Part shown: piece after piece, positions 1-8,449 of the stretch
How positions within the stretch are numbered: the stretch's first letter is position 1
Layout: each line of letters begins with the position of its first letter
DNA from: Thiodiazotropha sp040507005
GTDB taxonomy: Bacteria; Pseudomonadota; Gammaproteobacteria; Chromatiales; Chromatiaceae
Reading direction: 5' to 3'
NCBI GenBank assembly: GCA_040507005.1
Contig: JBEVVS010000023.1
Span: 14,934 to 78,933 of the forward strand
DNA: 64,000 nt
Translations under genes and position numbers: made by a program
The notes under the pieces: model-generated
What the model saw: the letters and a program-made list of their open reading frames with translations, nothing else
What the model was told of the DNA's origin: nothing
Database searches by the model: none

Positions 1-119
1 CTGGCAAGGACCAGAAATAGCCTATCTGAAGAGCGCTGCCCGTCACGAAAAACCCGACGGTAGTCGTCGGGCTTGAGAAGTCTGCAACGACGGGGAAAAT
101 TCCCTTCGGATGTTGGCAA
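1..119 (-). CDS. rnpA: Ribonuclease P protein component, N-terminal part (cut by window edge)
   Basis: Protein cofactor of RNase P, which matures the 5' ends of tRNAs. The minus strand reads M(TTG)PTSEGNFPRRCRLLKPDD then YRRVFRDGQRSSDRLFLVLA up to the window edge. The F-P-R-x-x-R-L-L-x-x-x-D-Y-R-x-V-F pattern is the usual RnpA N-terminus. It follows rpmH by 15 bases in the same direction, the near-universal order. The TTG start at 119 is inferred because no ATG or GTG lies between the rpmH stop and the conserved region, and no clear ribosome site precedes it. About 40 codons are visible; the C-terminal two thirds lie outside the window. Confidence 0.9.
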   Translation of the reverse strand, partial: MPTSEGNFPRRCRLLKPDDYRRVFRDGQRSSDRLFLVLA

Positions 120-134
120 GGAGTGTATATATAT

Positions 135-269
135 TCAGAGTGCCAGGCGGGCGCGTCCCTTGGCCCGGCGCGCCTTAAGCACTTTGCGGCCATTGCGAGT
201 TGCCATGCGTGCGCGAAAACCGTGGGTACGCGCTCTCTTCAAATTACTGGGTTGAAAGGTTCTTTTCAT
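135..269 (-). CDS. rpmH: 50S ribosomal protein L34
   Basis: Small basic protein of the large ribosomal subunit. The minus strand encodes 44 residues beginning MKRTFQPSNLKRARTHGFR and continuing with the conserved ARMATRNGRKVL block and a basic tail ending RARLAL. Length and sequence match the family over the whole protein. It is divergent from dnaA and leads into rnpA, the standard bacterial arrangement next to the origin. No other gene competes for the position; the plus-strand frames here are noise. Confidence 0.98.
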   Translation of the reverse strand: MKRTFQPSNLKRARTHGFRARMATRNGRKVLKARRAKGRARLAL

Positions 270-532
270 AGCTGTCTACCGGTAGATCCGCCAATAAATC
301 GAAAAATAATTTATGGTCGAAAAAAAGACGCGTAGCCTAGTCCTAAACACCCTCACCTGTCAATAGACAATCCACTTTAAAAAAGTCGCCGCCTAACCCC
401 TTTCGGCTATAGATAACTGCTCCGACCAGAGGTAGACTTGACAGTTCAAACGAGTATGGCCAGAGGGCGTTCAGAGCCGGTTGGCTGGTTACAAATCGAT
501 CATAACTCATCCAACGCTGCTGGAGAGAGAAC
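270..532. promoter_or_regulatory. Divergent rpmH/dnaA intergenic region
   Basis: A 263-base spacer that must hold the promoters of both rpmH (leftward) and dnaA (rightward). I see AT-rich runs at about 296-330 and 375-385, but no sequence close to a DnaA box and no promoter hexamers good enough to name. A ribosome site GGAGAG at about 521-528 precedes the TTG start of dnaA. Confidence 0.5.
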
Positions 533-1867
533 TTGAACCTTTGGCAACGATGTTCCGAACATCTTGAACAGGTGTTATCACCACAACAGTTCAACACATG
601 GATACGCCCTCTACAAATCGTTGAAGACCAAAACCACCTGAAACTCCTGGCACCTAACCGGTTCGTTCTAGACTGGGTACGCAACCACTACCTGGATACA
701 ATTCAGGATCATCTGAACAATTTATGCGAAGGCAATCCACCAACCGTCAGGGTGGAGATTGGCAGCAAAAGACGCCCCGCACAAAAACAGAATGACCAAG
801 TAATAAACAACAAATATTCTCAAAAAGAGGAGAAAACCCCCTCCATAAACAGCAATCTCAATCAAAGTTTCATCTTTGATACCTTCGTCGAGGGCAAGTC
901 GAATCAGATAGCGCGTGCAGCCTCCATGCAAATAGGAGAGAATCCCGGAAAGGCTTACAACCCACTCTTTATCTATGGTGGTGTAGGTCTGGGGAAGACC
1001 CATCTCATGCATGCGGTGGGAAACATGATGCTGAAAAAGAATCCGCAAGCACGGGTGGTTTATCTACATTCCGAGCGCTTCGTTGCCGAAATGGTAAAGG
1101 CGTTACAACACAACACCATCGAACAATTTAAAAAACACTATCGCTCAGTTAACGCACTGCTCATCGACGATATTCAGTTTTTCGCCGGAAAGGAGCGTTC
1201 TCAGGAAGAGTTTTTTCACACTTTCAATGCACTGTTTGAATCTCAACAGCAGATTATTCTCTCCAGCGATCGCTTCCCGAAAGAGGTAAGCGGCCTGGAG
1301 GAGCGGCTCAAATCCCGCTTTGGGTGGGGACTGACCGTCGCCATCGAACCACCAGATCTCGAGACCCGTGTCGCCATTCTACAGAGCAAGGCGCTGCAAC
1401 TTAACGTCGAGCTACCCAATGAAGTTGCCTTTTTCATGGGTAAGCGAATTCGCTCCAACATCAGAGAACTGGAAGGAGCATTGCGTAGAGTCATCGCAAA
1501 CTCCACCTTCACGGGTAGAGAAATCAACCTGGACTTTGCCAAGAACGCCCTGCGCGACATGCTTGCCGCCCATGACAAACAGATCACTATAGAGAATATC
1601 CAGAAGACCGTGGCGGAGTATTTTCAAATCCGTACATCTGATCTAACTTCTTCCAAGCGAAGCCGATCGATAGCCCGCCCAAGACAGATTGCCATGACCC
1701 TCGCCAAGGAGCTGACCAATCACAGTCTTCCGGAGATTGGTAACGCCTTCGGTGGAAGAGATCATACAACTGTCATTCATGCCAATCGCAAAGTTAAGGA
1801 ACTGCGAGAGAGCGATCCCCGTATATCCGAGGACTATTCCAATCTGTTGAGAACCCTCAGCAGTTAA
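533..1867 (+). CDS. dnaA: Chromosomal replication initiator protein DnaA
   Basis: Origin-binding AAA+ ATPase that opens oriC and loads the helicase. The 444-residue product has the N-terminal interaction domain (LWQRCSEHLEQVLSPQQFNT), a variable linker at about residues 80-105, Walker A GGVGLGKTH near residue 150, Walker B LLIDDIQFF near 210, and the C-terminal DNA-binding signature FGGRDHTTVIHA near 405. The start is TTG at 533; a GGAGAGAGA ribosome site lies just upstream and no in-frame ATG precedes the conserved N-terminus. Length is typical for Gammaproteobacteria. It is followed by dnaN, recF and gyrB in the same direction. Confidence 0.98.
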   Translation: MNLWQRCSEHLEQVLSPQQFNTWIRPLQIVEDQNHLKLLAPNRFVLDWVRNHYLDTIQDHLNNLCEGNPPTVRVEIGSKRRPAQKQNDQVINNKYSQKEEKTPSINSNLNQSFIFDTFVEGKSNQIARAASMQIGENPGKAYNPLFIYGGVGLGKTHLMHAVGNMMLKKNPQARVVYLHSERFVAEMVKALQHNTIEQFKKHYRSVNALLIDDIQFFAGKERSQEEFFHTFNALFESQQQIILSSDRFPKEVSGLEERLKSRFGWGLTVAIEPPDLETRVAILQSKALQLNVELPNEVAFFMGKRIRSNIRELEGALRRVIANSTFTGREINLDFAKNALRDMLAAHDKQITIENIQKTVAEYFQIRTSDLTSSKRSRSIARPRQIAMTLAKELTNHSLPEIGNAFGGRDHTTVIHANRKVKELRESDPRISEDYSNLLRTLSS

Positions 1868-2093
1868 TGTGGATAAATTGTTGAGAAAATCAGGTAATAT
1901 TGAAGCGCTGGACTATCCACAATTCATCAACAGATAATTGGCAGCAAAAGAGACCATGAGAACAGACATAAAAATGAAAAAAATATTTAAAAAACATATA
2001 GATATAGACTTATACACCAAATATGCTCGAGGCTAATAATAATAACAATCTAAATTTCTTAAAAAGAATTAATTAAATGCTGAGTGGATAAAC
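1868..2093. other. Probable origin of replication (oriC) region between dnaA and dnaN
   Basis: This spacer holds one perfect DnaA box (TTATCCACA, minus strand, 1868-1876) and two boxes with one mismatch each (CTATCCACA at 1913-1921; TTATCCACT, minus strand, 2083-2091). An extremely AT-rich stretch follows at about 1970-2080, suitable as an unwinding element; within it, ATAGATATAGAC near 1998-2009 resembles DnaA-trio sequence. Clustered boxes next to an AT-rich tract beside dnaA are the hallmark of bacterial oriC. The call is inferential: cumulative GC skew and replication mapping would decide it. Confidence 0.7.
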
Positions 2094-3194
2094 ATGAAGA
2101 TAAACACTGATAGGGAAACCCTGCTCGAACCATTACAGAAGATTGCCGGTGTGGTTGAGAGGCGTCAAACACTACCTATACTCGCCAACATCCTGGTCAA
2201 TGCAGGAAATGGTTTGATCCAGCTTACAGCCACTGATCTGGAAGTTGAGCTGAAAACCGAGGCCGAGGTGGAATGTGATGGAGAAGCGGATTTTACCTTG
2301 CCAGCAAGAAAGCTTCTCGATATCTGTAAGGCACTTCCAGAGTCTGCGCCAATCACACTTGATGTCTCGGAGGACAAAGTACGTCTGCAATCCGGGAGAA
2401 GTCGTTTCTCACTCAGTCTGCTCCCTGCTCGGGACTATCCGGTCATAGAACCAACACCGAGTAACAATGTAATGACGATTAAGGAGAGTACCCTGAATCG
2501 TCTAATCGATAAGACACAATTCGCCATGGCACAGCAGGATGTTCGTTACTACCTCAACGGCATGCTGTTTGAAATCAATAAAGGGGATATACGCACTGTG
2601 GCAACAGACGGACATCGGCTGGCTATGAGCCAGGTGACGAAATCAGCCCCAGAGGATATTAATCAGCAGATTATTCTACCGCGCAAGGCGGTCATCGAAT
2701 TGGGAAGATTACTCAGCAACAGCGATAACGAAATAAAGATAGAGATGAGTAACAGCTATATACGCGTATTGCTGGAGAATGCTGTATTCACCTCAAAACT
2801 CATCGATGGAAGATTTCCGGAATATCAACGTGTAATGCCAACAGGATCAGATAAGGAAGTAGAGGCGGATAAGACCAATCTTCGTCAGTCGCTGACCCGC
2901 GCCTCTATCCTGTCCAATGAAAAGTACAGAGGCATACGCTTTGAATTGTCAGATAATCTATTGCAACTGCAGGCTCACAACCCGGAACAGGAGGAGTCCG
3001 AGGAGGAGCTGGAAGTCAATTACAGTGGCGATGAATTAAAAATCGGCTTCAATGTCGGCTACCTCCTGGATGCCATCAATGCCATTACAGAGGATTCAAT
3101 CATCATAGAACTCAAGGATACAAACAGCAGTGCCTTGATTTATGGCAAGGAGAATGATGAAAGCCGGTATGTGGTGATGCCAATGAGAATCTAG
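2094..3194 (+). CDS. dnaN: DNA polymerase III subunit beta (sliding clamp)
   Basis: Ring-shaped processivity factor that tethers DNA polymerase III to DNA. The 366-residue length is exactly that of the family. The N-terminus contains VVERRQTLPILANILV, the centre TDGHRLA, and the protein ends YVVMPMRI, the typical clamp C-terminus. ATG at 2094 is the first start in frame. The ribosome site is weak, and the last DnaA-like box (2083-2091) sits directly on the translation initiation region, so DnaA binding could affect expression (inference). It lies between dnaA and recF. Confidence 0.98.
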   Translation: MKINTDRETLLEPLQKIAGVVERRQTLPILANILVNAGNGLIQLTATDLEVELKTEAEVECDGEADFTLPARKLLDICKALPESAPITLDVSEDKVRLQSGRSRFSLSLLPARDYPVIEPTPSNNVMTIKESTLNRLIDKTQFAMAQQDVRYYLNGMLFEINKGDIRTVATDGHRLAMSQVTKSAPEDINQQIILPRKAVIELGRLLSNSDNEIKIEMSNSYIRVLLENAVFTSKLIDGRFPEYQRVMPTGSDKEVEADKTNLRQSLTRASILSNEKYRGIRFELSDNLLQLQAHNPEQEESEEELEVNYSGDELKIGFNVGYLLDAINAITEDSIIIELKDTNSSALIYGKENDESRYVVMPMRI

Positions 3195-3228
3195 GAAATA
3201 CTGAGATTCAGGCGTAAAAACTGACAAA

Positions 3229-4302
3229 TTGCATATTGAAAAGATAAAAATTGAGAATCTGCGAAACATTGAGTGTGCAGAATTCTCACCCCACCAACAA
3301 CTCAATATCATTCTAGGGAAGAATGGGGCCGGCAAGACCACCTTGCTAGAAGCCATCTATCTACTTGCAAGGGCCCGCACATTCAGGCAACAAACCCGTG
3401 GCCAACTTTTGAAGGAAGGCACAGACCAACTAAACCTGTTCGCAACACTGAAGGGTGTTGATCACAGTAGACACCAGATAGGTTTACAGAAGACAGTCGC
3501 AAGCACCTTCATACGAAAAGATGGGGAGAACCTGAAAAAACTCTCTGACCTGGCGAAAACCATACCCCTCACAATAATCACTCCAAACATTCAACGCATC
3601 ATAGAAGAAGATCCAAAACACAGACGCAGGCTCATCAATTGGGGATTGTTCCACGTGGAACATGAATATGGAGAAATCGCCAATAGGTACAAACAGGCGT
3701 TGCTGCAAAGAAATAATGCTTTGAGAGGATCAATGGATCAAATAGATGTCTGGGATAGACAGTTAATAGCGTTAGGGGAGGAGGTGGATAGCCGCATGCG
3801 AGAGTACACAGAGCTATGGAATAGAAATATTGAAGCGTTAGTGAATTCAACAGAGTTGATTCACCCTGTCTCTATCGAACTTAAGCAGGGCTGGAAAGAG
3901 GAATATACCTTAGCTGAGGCGCTACAAAGAAATAGAAAAATAGACAGGGAGCGGGGATTCACCAGTTGCGGACCCCAGCGTTCAGATTTGAGGGTTTTGC
4001 AAGATGGACGATTGATCAGGAATAGATACTCAAGAGGTGAGGCCAAGATGACGGCGATCATTATGCTGCTGGCACAGACAAAAATGATAGGAGTGAAAAC
4101 CGGTGAAAGTCCTGTCCTGCTGGTGGATGATCTACACGCTGAACTGGATTCTGATCATTACCATCAAATGCTCTCAGTCATCACCCAACAAAAGCTCCAA
4201 AGTTTCATCACCGCGTTGAGTTCTGATCCACTCAAGAATTTTAACGGCAGTAAGGATTTTGGATTGTTCCACGTGGAACATGGGGAAGTTACCACGGGCT
4301 AG
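3229..4302 (+). CDS. recF: DNA replication and repair protein RecF
   Basis: SMC-like ATPase that helps load RecA at gapped DNA. The 357-residue product has Walker A LGKNGAGKTTLLEAIYLL near residue 30 and the C-terminal Walker B LLVDDLHAELD near residue 305. Start is TTG at 3229 (TTG-CAT-ATT-GAA); no ATG lies upstream in frame before the dnaN stop, and the ribosome site is poor. Two copies of the peptide GLFHVEH, one after the conserved D/N-W-G near residue 140 and one near the C-terminus, are encoded by identical 16-bp palindromes that read as parS sites. Both peptide positions are conserved in the RecF family. Confidence 0.96.
   Translation: MHIEKIKIENLRNIECAEFSPHQQLNIILGKNGAGKTTLLEAIYLLARARTFRQQTRGQLLKEGTDQLNLFATLKGVDHSRHQIGLQKTVASTFIRKDGENLKKLSDLAKTIPLTIITPNIQRIIEEDPKHRRRLINWGLFHVEHEYGEIANRYKQALLQRNNALRGSMDQIDVWDRQLIALGEEVDSRMREYTELWNRNIEALVNSTELIHPVSIELKQGWKEEYTLAEALQRNRKIDRERGFTSCGPQRSDLRVLQDGRLIRNRYSRGEAKMTAIIMLLAQTKMIGVKTGESPVLLVDDLHAELDSDHYHQMLSVITQQKLQSFITALSSDPLKNFNGSKDFGLFHVEHGEVTTG
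3647..3662. promoter_or_regulatory. parS-like ParB binding site 1 (within recF)
   Basis: The perfect 16-bp palindrome TGTTCCACGTGGAACA is the form of the bacterial parS centromere known from pseudomonads. It is expected near oriC and here lies about 1.7 kb from it. It is embedded in the recF coding frame (LFHVEH). ParA and ParB genes are not in the window; they would be expected on the rnpA side. Confidence 0.8.
4265..4280. promoter_or_regulatory. parS-like ParB binding site 2 (end of recF)
   Basis: A second copy of the same perfect palindrome TGTTCCACGTGGAACA, 618 bases from the first, near the 3' end of recF. Again it encodes LFHVEH. Two identical sites near oriC make a ParB-loading centromere likely. 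Confidence 0.8.
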
Positions 4303-4355
4303 CCTGAGAAGTCTTAAAAAAGAGAAATGGTTCGTAAGGAGTCGAGAATTATAGG

Positions 4356-4361
4356 TATAAT
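4356..4361 (+). promoter_or_regulatory. Possible -10 element upstream of gyrB
   Basis: A perfect TATAAT lies 49 bases before the gyrB ATG, in the 107-base recF-gyrB spacer. No convincing -35 hexamer is present at the right distance, so this is a weak call; gyrB may also be read through from recF. Confidence 0.35.
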
Positions 4362-4409
4362 AGCGCGTTGTTCCGGTTTCTATGTTACCGATCTTTCCAT
4401 GGGCAGTGT

Positions 4410-6815
4410 ATGAGTTACGATTCTTCGAATATCAAGGTTTTAAAGGGTTTGGATGCCGTACGCAAGCGTCCTGGCATGTATATCGGTGATACCGATGATG
4501 GTACTGGCCTGCACCATATGGTTTTCGAGGTCGTGGATAACTCCATCGACGAAGCGCTCGCAGGTTACTGCAATGAAATCAAAGTCACTATTCACTCTGA
4601 TCAGAGTATTACGGTCAGCGATAATGGCCGAGGCATACCGGTAGACGAACATCCTGAAGAGAAGAAATCCGCGGCTGAGGTCATTATGACAGTGCTGCAT
4701 GCCGGGGGTAAGTTTGACGATAACTCCTACAAGGTGTCTGGTGGACTCCACGGGGTTGGGGTCTCCGTGGTCAATGCCTTGTCTGAAGAACTAAAGCTCA
4801 AAATTCGCCGTCAGGGTAAGATCTGGACACAACTCTATAAGCACGGTGTACCCCAGTCCGATCTGGAGGTCATTGGAGAGACAGAGAGAACGGGTACCAG
4901 CGTTACCTTCATGCCGAGCAGTGATACCTTCACCAATATCGAGTTTCACTACGATATTCTGGCAAAGCGCCTAAGAGAGCTCTCTTTTCTCAATTCCGGC
5001 ATCAAGATTATCTTGAAAGAGGAGGCCACAGGCAGGGAGGATATCTTTAAATATGTGGGTGGCATACTCGCGTTTGTTGAACATCTCAACCGGAACAAGT
5101 CGCCGTTGCATGAGAAGGTCTTCAGTTTCTGTGATGAACGCAACGATGTTGCGGTTGAGATCGCGATGCAATGGAATGAGTCGTATCAGGAAAATATCTT
5201 CTGTTATACCAACAATATACCGCAACGAGATGGGGGTACCCATCTGGCAGGGTTTCGTGCTGCCTTGACCAGAACCCTTAACCAATACATTGAGCAGACA
5301 GGGTTATCGAAGAAGCAGAAGGTGAATACCTCTGGTGACGATGCCCGGGAAGGTCTGACAGCGGTGCTTTCCGTCAAGGTGCCTGATCCAAAATTCTCAT
5401 CCCAGACCAAGGACAAATTGGTCTCTTCAGAGGTGAAGGGTATTGTTGAGACACTCCTGTCTGAGAACCTGAACGATTTCCTTCTTGAGAATCCGGCTGA
5501 GGCGAAGAACATCGCAGGCAAGATGTTGGAAGCGGCTCGCGCCAGAGAAGCTGCGCGAAAGGCCAGGGAGATGACCCGTCGAAAAGGGGCACTGGATATA
5601 GCAGGGTTACCGGGAAAACTGGCGGATTGTCAGGAGAAGGATCCCGCTCTCTCCGAACTCTACCTGGTGGAGGGGGACTCCGCCGGCGGTTCCGCGAAAC
5701 AGGGTAGGGACCGCCGATTTCAGGCCATTCTACCCCTCAAGGGCAAGATCCTGAATGTTGAAAAGGCGCGTTTCGACAAGATGCTCTCGTCAGCTGAAGT
5801 AGGTACCCTGATAACCGCCCTTGGATGTGGTATCGGCAGGGAGGAGTTCAATGCCGACAAGCTGCGCTATCACCGGGTCATCATCATGACCGACGCGGAT
5901 GTGGACGGTGCTCACATCCGTACCCTGCTGTTGACCTTTTTCTATCGTCAGATGCCAGAGCTGATCGACAGGGGACACATCTACATCGCCCAACCACCGC
6001 TCTACAAGGTGAAAAAGGGCAAGCAGGAGCAGTATCTGAAAGATGATCAGGACCTGAATAACTATTTTCTCCAGAGTGCCCTCGATAATGCGTCATTGAT
6101 GGTGACAAAGGGTGCGCCACCCTTGGCGGGGGAGAGTCTCGAAAGCCTGTCCCGCGCCTTTCTTTCGGTCATGGCCAGCATCCAGCGTCTCTCCCTCAGG
6201 TATGATGGTGTGTTACTTGAAAAGTTGATCTACATGCCGAAAGTTGATGAGTCAATGATCGAGGATGAGAATGAAATTTCCAATTGGATCAAAGAGTTAG
6301 AGTCAAGACTCAATACTGATCTGGGGATTTCCGAATCCTGTACCCTGACACTGGTCGACGAAACCTACGCCGATGAAGCGGGTATCTTACTGACCCGCAA
6401 AATCCATGGCATCGGTAACGAACATCTGATCCCATTCGATTTTTTCAGCAGTGTTGAATACCGCAAGATTGTGGAATTGGGTAGCCAGCTGAGCGGGCTG
6501 TTGAGCGATGATGCGGTGGTCAAACGGGGGGAGAAGGAGCAAGCGGTCTCAAGCTTCAAGCAGGCCTTGGATTGGCTGATGGCAGATGCCAAACGAGGTC
6601 AGCACGTACAGCGCTATAAGGGTCTTGGTGAAATGAACCCGGAACAGCTGTGGGAGACAACCATGAACGCTGACAGTCGACGCCTGCTGCAGGTGAGTAT
6701 CGAGGATGCGGTTGCTGCAGATCAGATCTTTTCCACCCTCATGGGTGACCAGGTCGAACCACGCCGGGATTTTATCGAGACCCATGCGTTGACCGTTGAG
6801 AATCTTGATGTTTAA
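4410..6815 (+). CDS. gyrB: DNA gyrase subunit B
   Basis: ATPase subunit of DNA gyrase, which introduces negative supercoils. The 801-residue product begins MSYDSSNIKVLKGLDAVRKR, matching the family N-terminus, so ATG at 4410 is preferred over a TTG 14 codons upstream. The GHKL ATPase motif EVVDNSIDEALAG, the TOPRIM EGDSAGGSAKQGRDR and DADVDGAHIR, and the C-terminal RYKGLGEMNPEQLW are all present. An insert of about 170 residues in the TOPRIM region (after the YKVKKGKQEQY block) is the one usual in proteobacterial GyrB. It ends five bases from the convergent plsC. Confidence 0.98.
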   Translation: MSYDSSNIKVLKGLDAVRKRPGMYIGDTDDGTGLHHMVFEVVDNSIDEALAGYCNEIKVTIHSDQSITVSDNGRGIPVDEHPEEKKSAAEVIMTVLHAGGKFDDNSYKVSGGLHGVGVSVVNALSEELKLKIRRQGKIWTQLYKHGVPQSDLEVIGETERTGTSVTFMPSSDTFTNIEFHYDILAKRLRELSFLNSGIKIILKEEATGREDIFKYVGGILAFVEHLNRNKSPLHEKVFSFCDERNDVAVEIAMQWNESYQENIFCYTNNIPQRDGGTHLAGFRAALTRTLNQYIEQTGLSKKQKVNTSGDDAREGLTAVLSVKVPDPKFSSQTKDKLVSSEVKGIVETLLSENLNDFLLENPAEAKNIAGKMLEAARAREAARKAREMTRRKGALDIAGLPGKLADCQEKDPALSELYLVEGDSAGGSAKQGRDRRFQAILPLKGKILNVEKARFDKMLSSAEVGTLITALGCGIGREEFNADKLRYHRVIIMTDADVDGAHIRTLLLTFFYRQMPELIDRGHIYIAQPPLYKVKKGKQEQYLKDDQDLNNYFLQSALDNASLMVTKGAPPLAGESLESLSRAFLSVMASIQRLSLRYDGVLLEKLIYMPKVDESMIEDENEISNWIKELESRLNTDLGISESCTLTLVDETYADEAGILLTRKIHGIGNEHLIPFDFFSSVEYRKIVELGSQLSGLLSDDAVVKRGEKEQAVSSFKQALDWLMADAKRGQHVQRYKGLGEMNPEQLWETTMNADSRRLLQVSIEDAVAADQIFSTLMGDQVEPRRDFIETHALTVENLDV

Positions 6816-6820
6816 GGGGA

Positions 6821-7546
6821 CTATTGGTCCCAATGCTTGGGCAGGCTGTCAACGGTGGTTTCGATCCAGGCCTCTGCTTTTCGGTTTATTTCAGATGCGC
6901 TGAGGCCTTTGGTCTCGATGATGGGGCCAATCCGGACATCTATGGTACCCGGATATTTTCTAATATCCCGCCGTCGCCAGAATACGCCAGCATTATGCGC
7001 GACAGGGAGTACCGGATAACCGGATTTTTCTGCCAATAGAGCGCCGCCCTTTCCGTAACGTTTGCGCGCCCCGGGTGCAACCCGGGTTCCTTCGGGAAAG
7101 ATGAATACATTTTTTCCCGCTTCGAGTCGTTGTATACCCTGCTCGATGATCTGATCCACCGCCTTTTGTCCCGATTTGCGATCGATGGCGATGGGTTTGA
7201 AGTAGACCATGATCCAGCCCATGAAGGGAACCAAGAAAAGTTCTCGCTTCAATACCCAGGATTTTGGCCCTGGTAACAGACTGATGAGGGCAATTGTCTC
7301 CCACGCTGATTGGTGTTTAGCAAAGATGATACAGCTACCTTCCGGGATATGTTCTCTACCCTCCAGGCGATAGGTCAAACCGCAGATATGCTTCAATCCC
7401 CAGAGATTTATGCGGCTCCAGCTATGGTCAAACAGAAAGATACCGTTTTTCGGCAAGGCCCAACCGACCAGGGTACCGACGGTTGCCAGGATGATGGTAC
7501 TGACCATTAGCAGAATGAAATAGATAATGGATCGAATGAGAATCAT
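6821..7546 (-). CDS. plsC: 1-acyl-sn-glycerol-3-phosphate acyltransferase (PlsC family)
   Basis: Inner-membrane enzyme that acylates lysophosphatidic acid to phosphatidic acid in phospholipid synthesis. The 241-residue protein has an N-terminal membrane segment (residues about 5-30), the acceptor motif KHQSAWE near residue 77, and FPEGTR near residue 150. The first motif is an H-x4-E version of the common H-x4-D. The gene is the last of the minus-strand run glyQ-glyS-mazG-like-gmhB-plsC and overlaps gmhB by four bases (ATGA). Another acyl acceptor, as in lyso-ornithine acyltransferases, cannot be excluded. Confidence 0.88.
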   Translation of the reverse strand: MILIRSIIYFILLMVSTIILATVGTLVGWALPKNGIFLFDHSWSRINLWGLKHICGLTYRLEGREHIPEGSCIIFAKHQSAWETIALISLLPGPKSWVLKRELFLVPFMGWIMVYFKPIAIDRKSGQKAVDQIIEQGIQRLEAGKNVFIFPEGTRVAPGARKRYGKGGALLAEKSGYPVLPVAHNAGVFWRRRDIRKYPGTIDVRIGPIIETKGLSASEINRKAEAWIETTVDSLPKHWDQ

Positions 7547-8097
7547 TTGCTTGCTTTGTGTTGTTCGATTAAATCTTCGGTTGCGCTTAAGAGGTCCTTG
7601 TATACAGGCACCCGGGGATAGTGAGCTTTGAGTTTTACCAGTTCTGCTTCTCCCTTACCCGTGCGAACCAGTATTGGGCTTGCATGGACCCGGATGGCGG
7701 CCTCGATATCTCTGAAAGAGTCTCCGACGATGGGAACATCCTTTAGGGATTGTTGGGTGCGACTGCTGATCTCTTCATAGAGTCCGGGTTTCGGTTTGCG
7801 GCAAGTGCAGCCGTCGTCCGGGCCGTGCGGGCAAAACAGCACAGCCTCTATGCTGCCGCCCACGGCTTGCACGGCAGCCGTCATTTTCTGATGAATGGCA
7901 TTCAATGTCTCGATATCAAACAGGCCACGGGCAAGCCCCGACTGATTGGTGGCCACAAAGACCCGGTATCCCGCCCTGCCGAGTTTGGCGATAGCCTGTA
8001 AGCTGCTTTCAATAGGGGCCCATTCATGGGGATTCTTGATATAGGTATCTGAATCCTGATTGATTACGCCATCTCTATCAAGAATAATGAGTTTCAT
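7543..8097 (-). CDS. gmhB: D-glycero-beta-D-manno-heptose 1,7-bisphosphate 7-phosphatase
   Basis: HAD-superfamily phosphatase that removes the C7 phosphate in ADP-heptose synthesis for the lipopolysaccharide core. The 184-residue protein opens with MKLIILDRDGVIN, the D-x-D nucleophile loop, and carries ATNQSGLARG and a zinc-type CPHGPDDGCTCRKPKPG loop near residue 100, diagnostic of GmhB. The IVGDSFRDIEAA motif supplies the last acidic residues. Position between glyS and plsC is conserved in many Gammaproteobacteria. It follows the MazG-like gene by 16 bases. Confidence 0.93.
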   Translation of the reverse strand: MKLIILDRDGVINQDSDTYIKNPHEWAPIESSLQAIAKLGRAGYRVFVATNQSGLARGLFDIETLNAIHQKMTAAVQAVGGSIEAVLFCPHGPDDGCTCRKPKPGLYEEISSRTQQSLKDVPIVGDSFRDIEAAIRVHASPILVRTGKGEAELVKLKAHYPRVPVYKDLLSATEDLIEQHKASK

Positions 8098-8113
8098 GTA
8101 AGTAAGCGCTTAC

Positions 8114-8449
8114 TTAATCCGTGTCTCTGAATTCTGAGACACGAATACGGCCATTGATCATACGCGACTCTCGCAGGTCCAACTTTTCCATTTTGTCCCA
8201 GAAGGCCCGATTGAGATCGAAATCCCCGGCGATGGCGGTTCCCATCAACAGGATGAGTAGATCGGCAACCTCCTCCGCCAGTGCCTCCTTGCGCTTGCCC
8301 TTGGTCACGCAGCTGGAGATTTCACCAAGTTCCTCCGCCATCAATGCGATCCGGTAGGTCATCTCCTCGCCACCTGTCTCTTTGAAATGGTGCTTTGTGT
8401 GGAATGCCGTCACTGCGGCGAGCATCTCCTGATAGGAATCATGCTTCAT
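8114..8449 (-). CDS. MazG-like nucleotide pyrophosphohydrolase
   Basis: A 111-residue all-alpha NTP pyrophosphatase-like protein. The metal-binding pattern is visible as MAEELGEI (E-E-x-x-E, residues about 33-40) followed by LAEEVADLLILL (E-x-x-D, residues about 58-69). Families with this fold hydrolyse non-canonical or excess NTPs to NMP and pyrophosphate; the substrate here cannot be told from sequence. The start overlaps the glyS stop by four bases, so it is translationally coupled inside the glyQS operon. Confidence 0.75.
   Translation of the reverse strand: MKHDSYQEMLAAVTAFHTKHHFKETGGEEMTYRIALMAEELGEISSCVTKGKRKEALAEEVADLLILLMGTAIAGDFDLNRAFWDKMEKLDLRESRMINGRIRVSEFRDTD

Noticed and set aside
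123..335. Short plus-strand frames over rpmH and rnpA
   Set aside because: The minus strand encodes conserved L34 and RnpA here; the plus-strand peptides are meaningless.
343..684. Minus-strand frame of 113 codons across the dnaA start
   Set aside because: Overlaps the conserved dnaA N-terminus and its ribosome site and has no family features.
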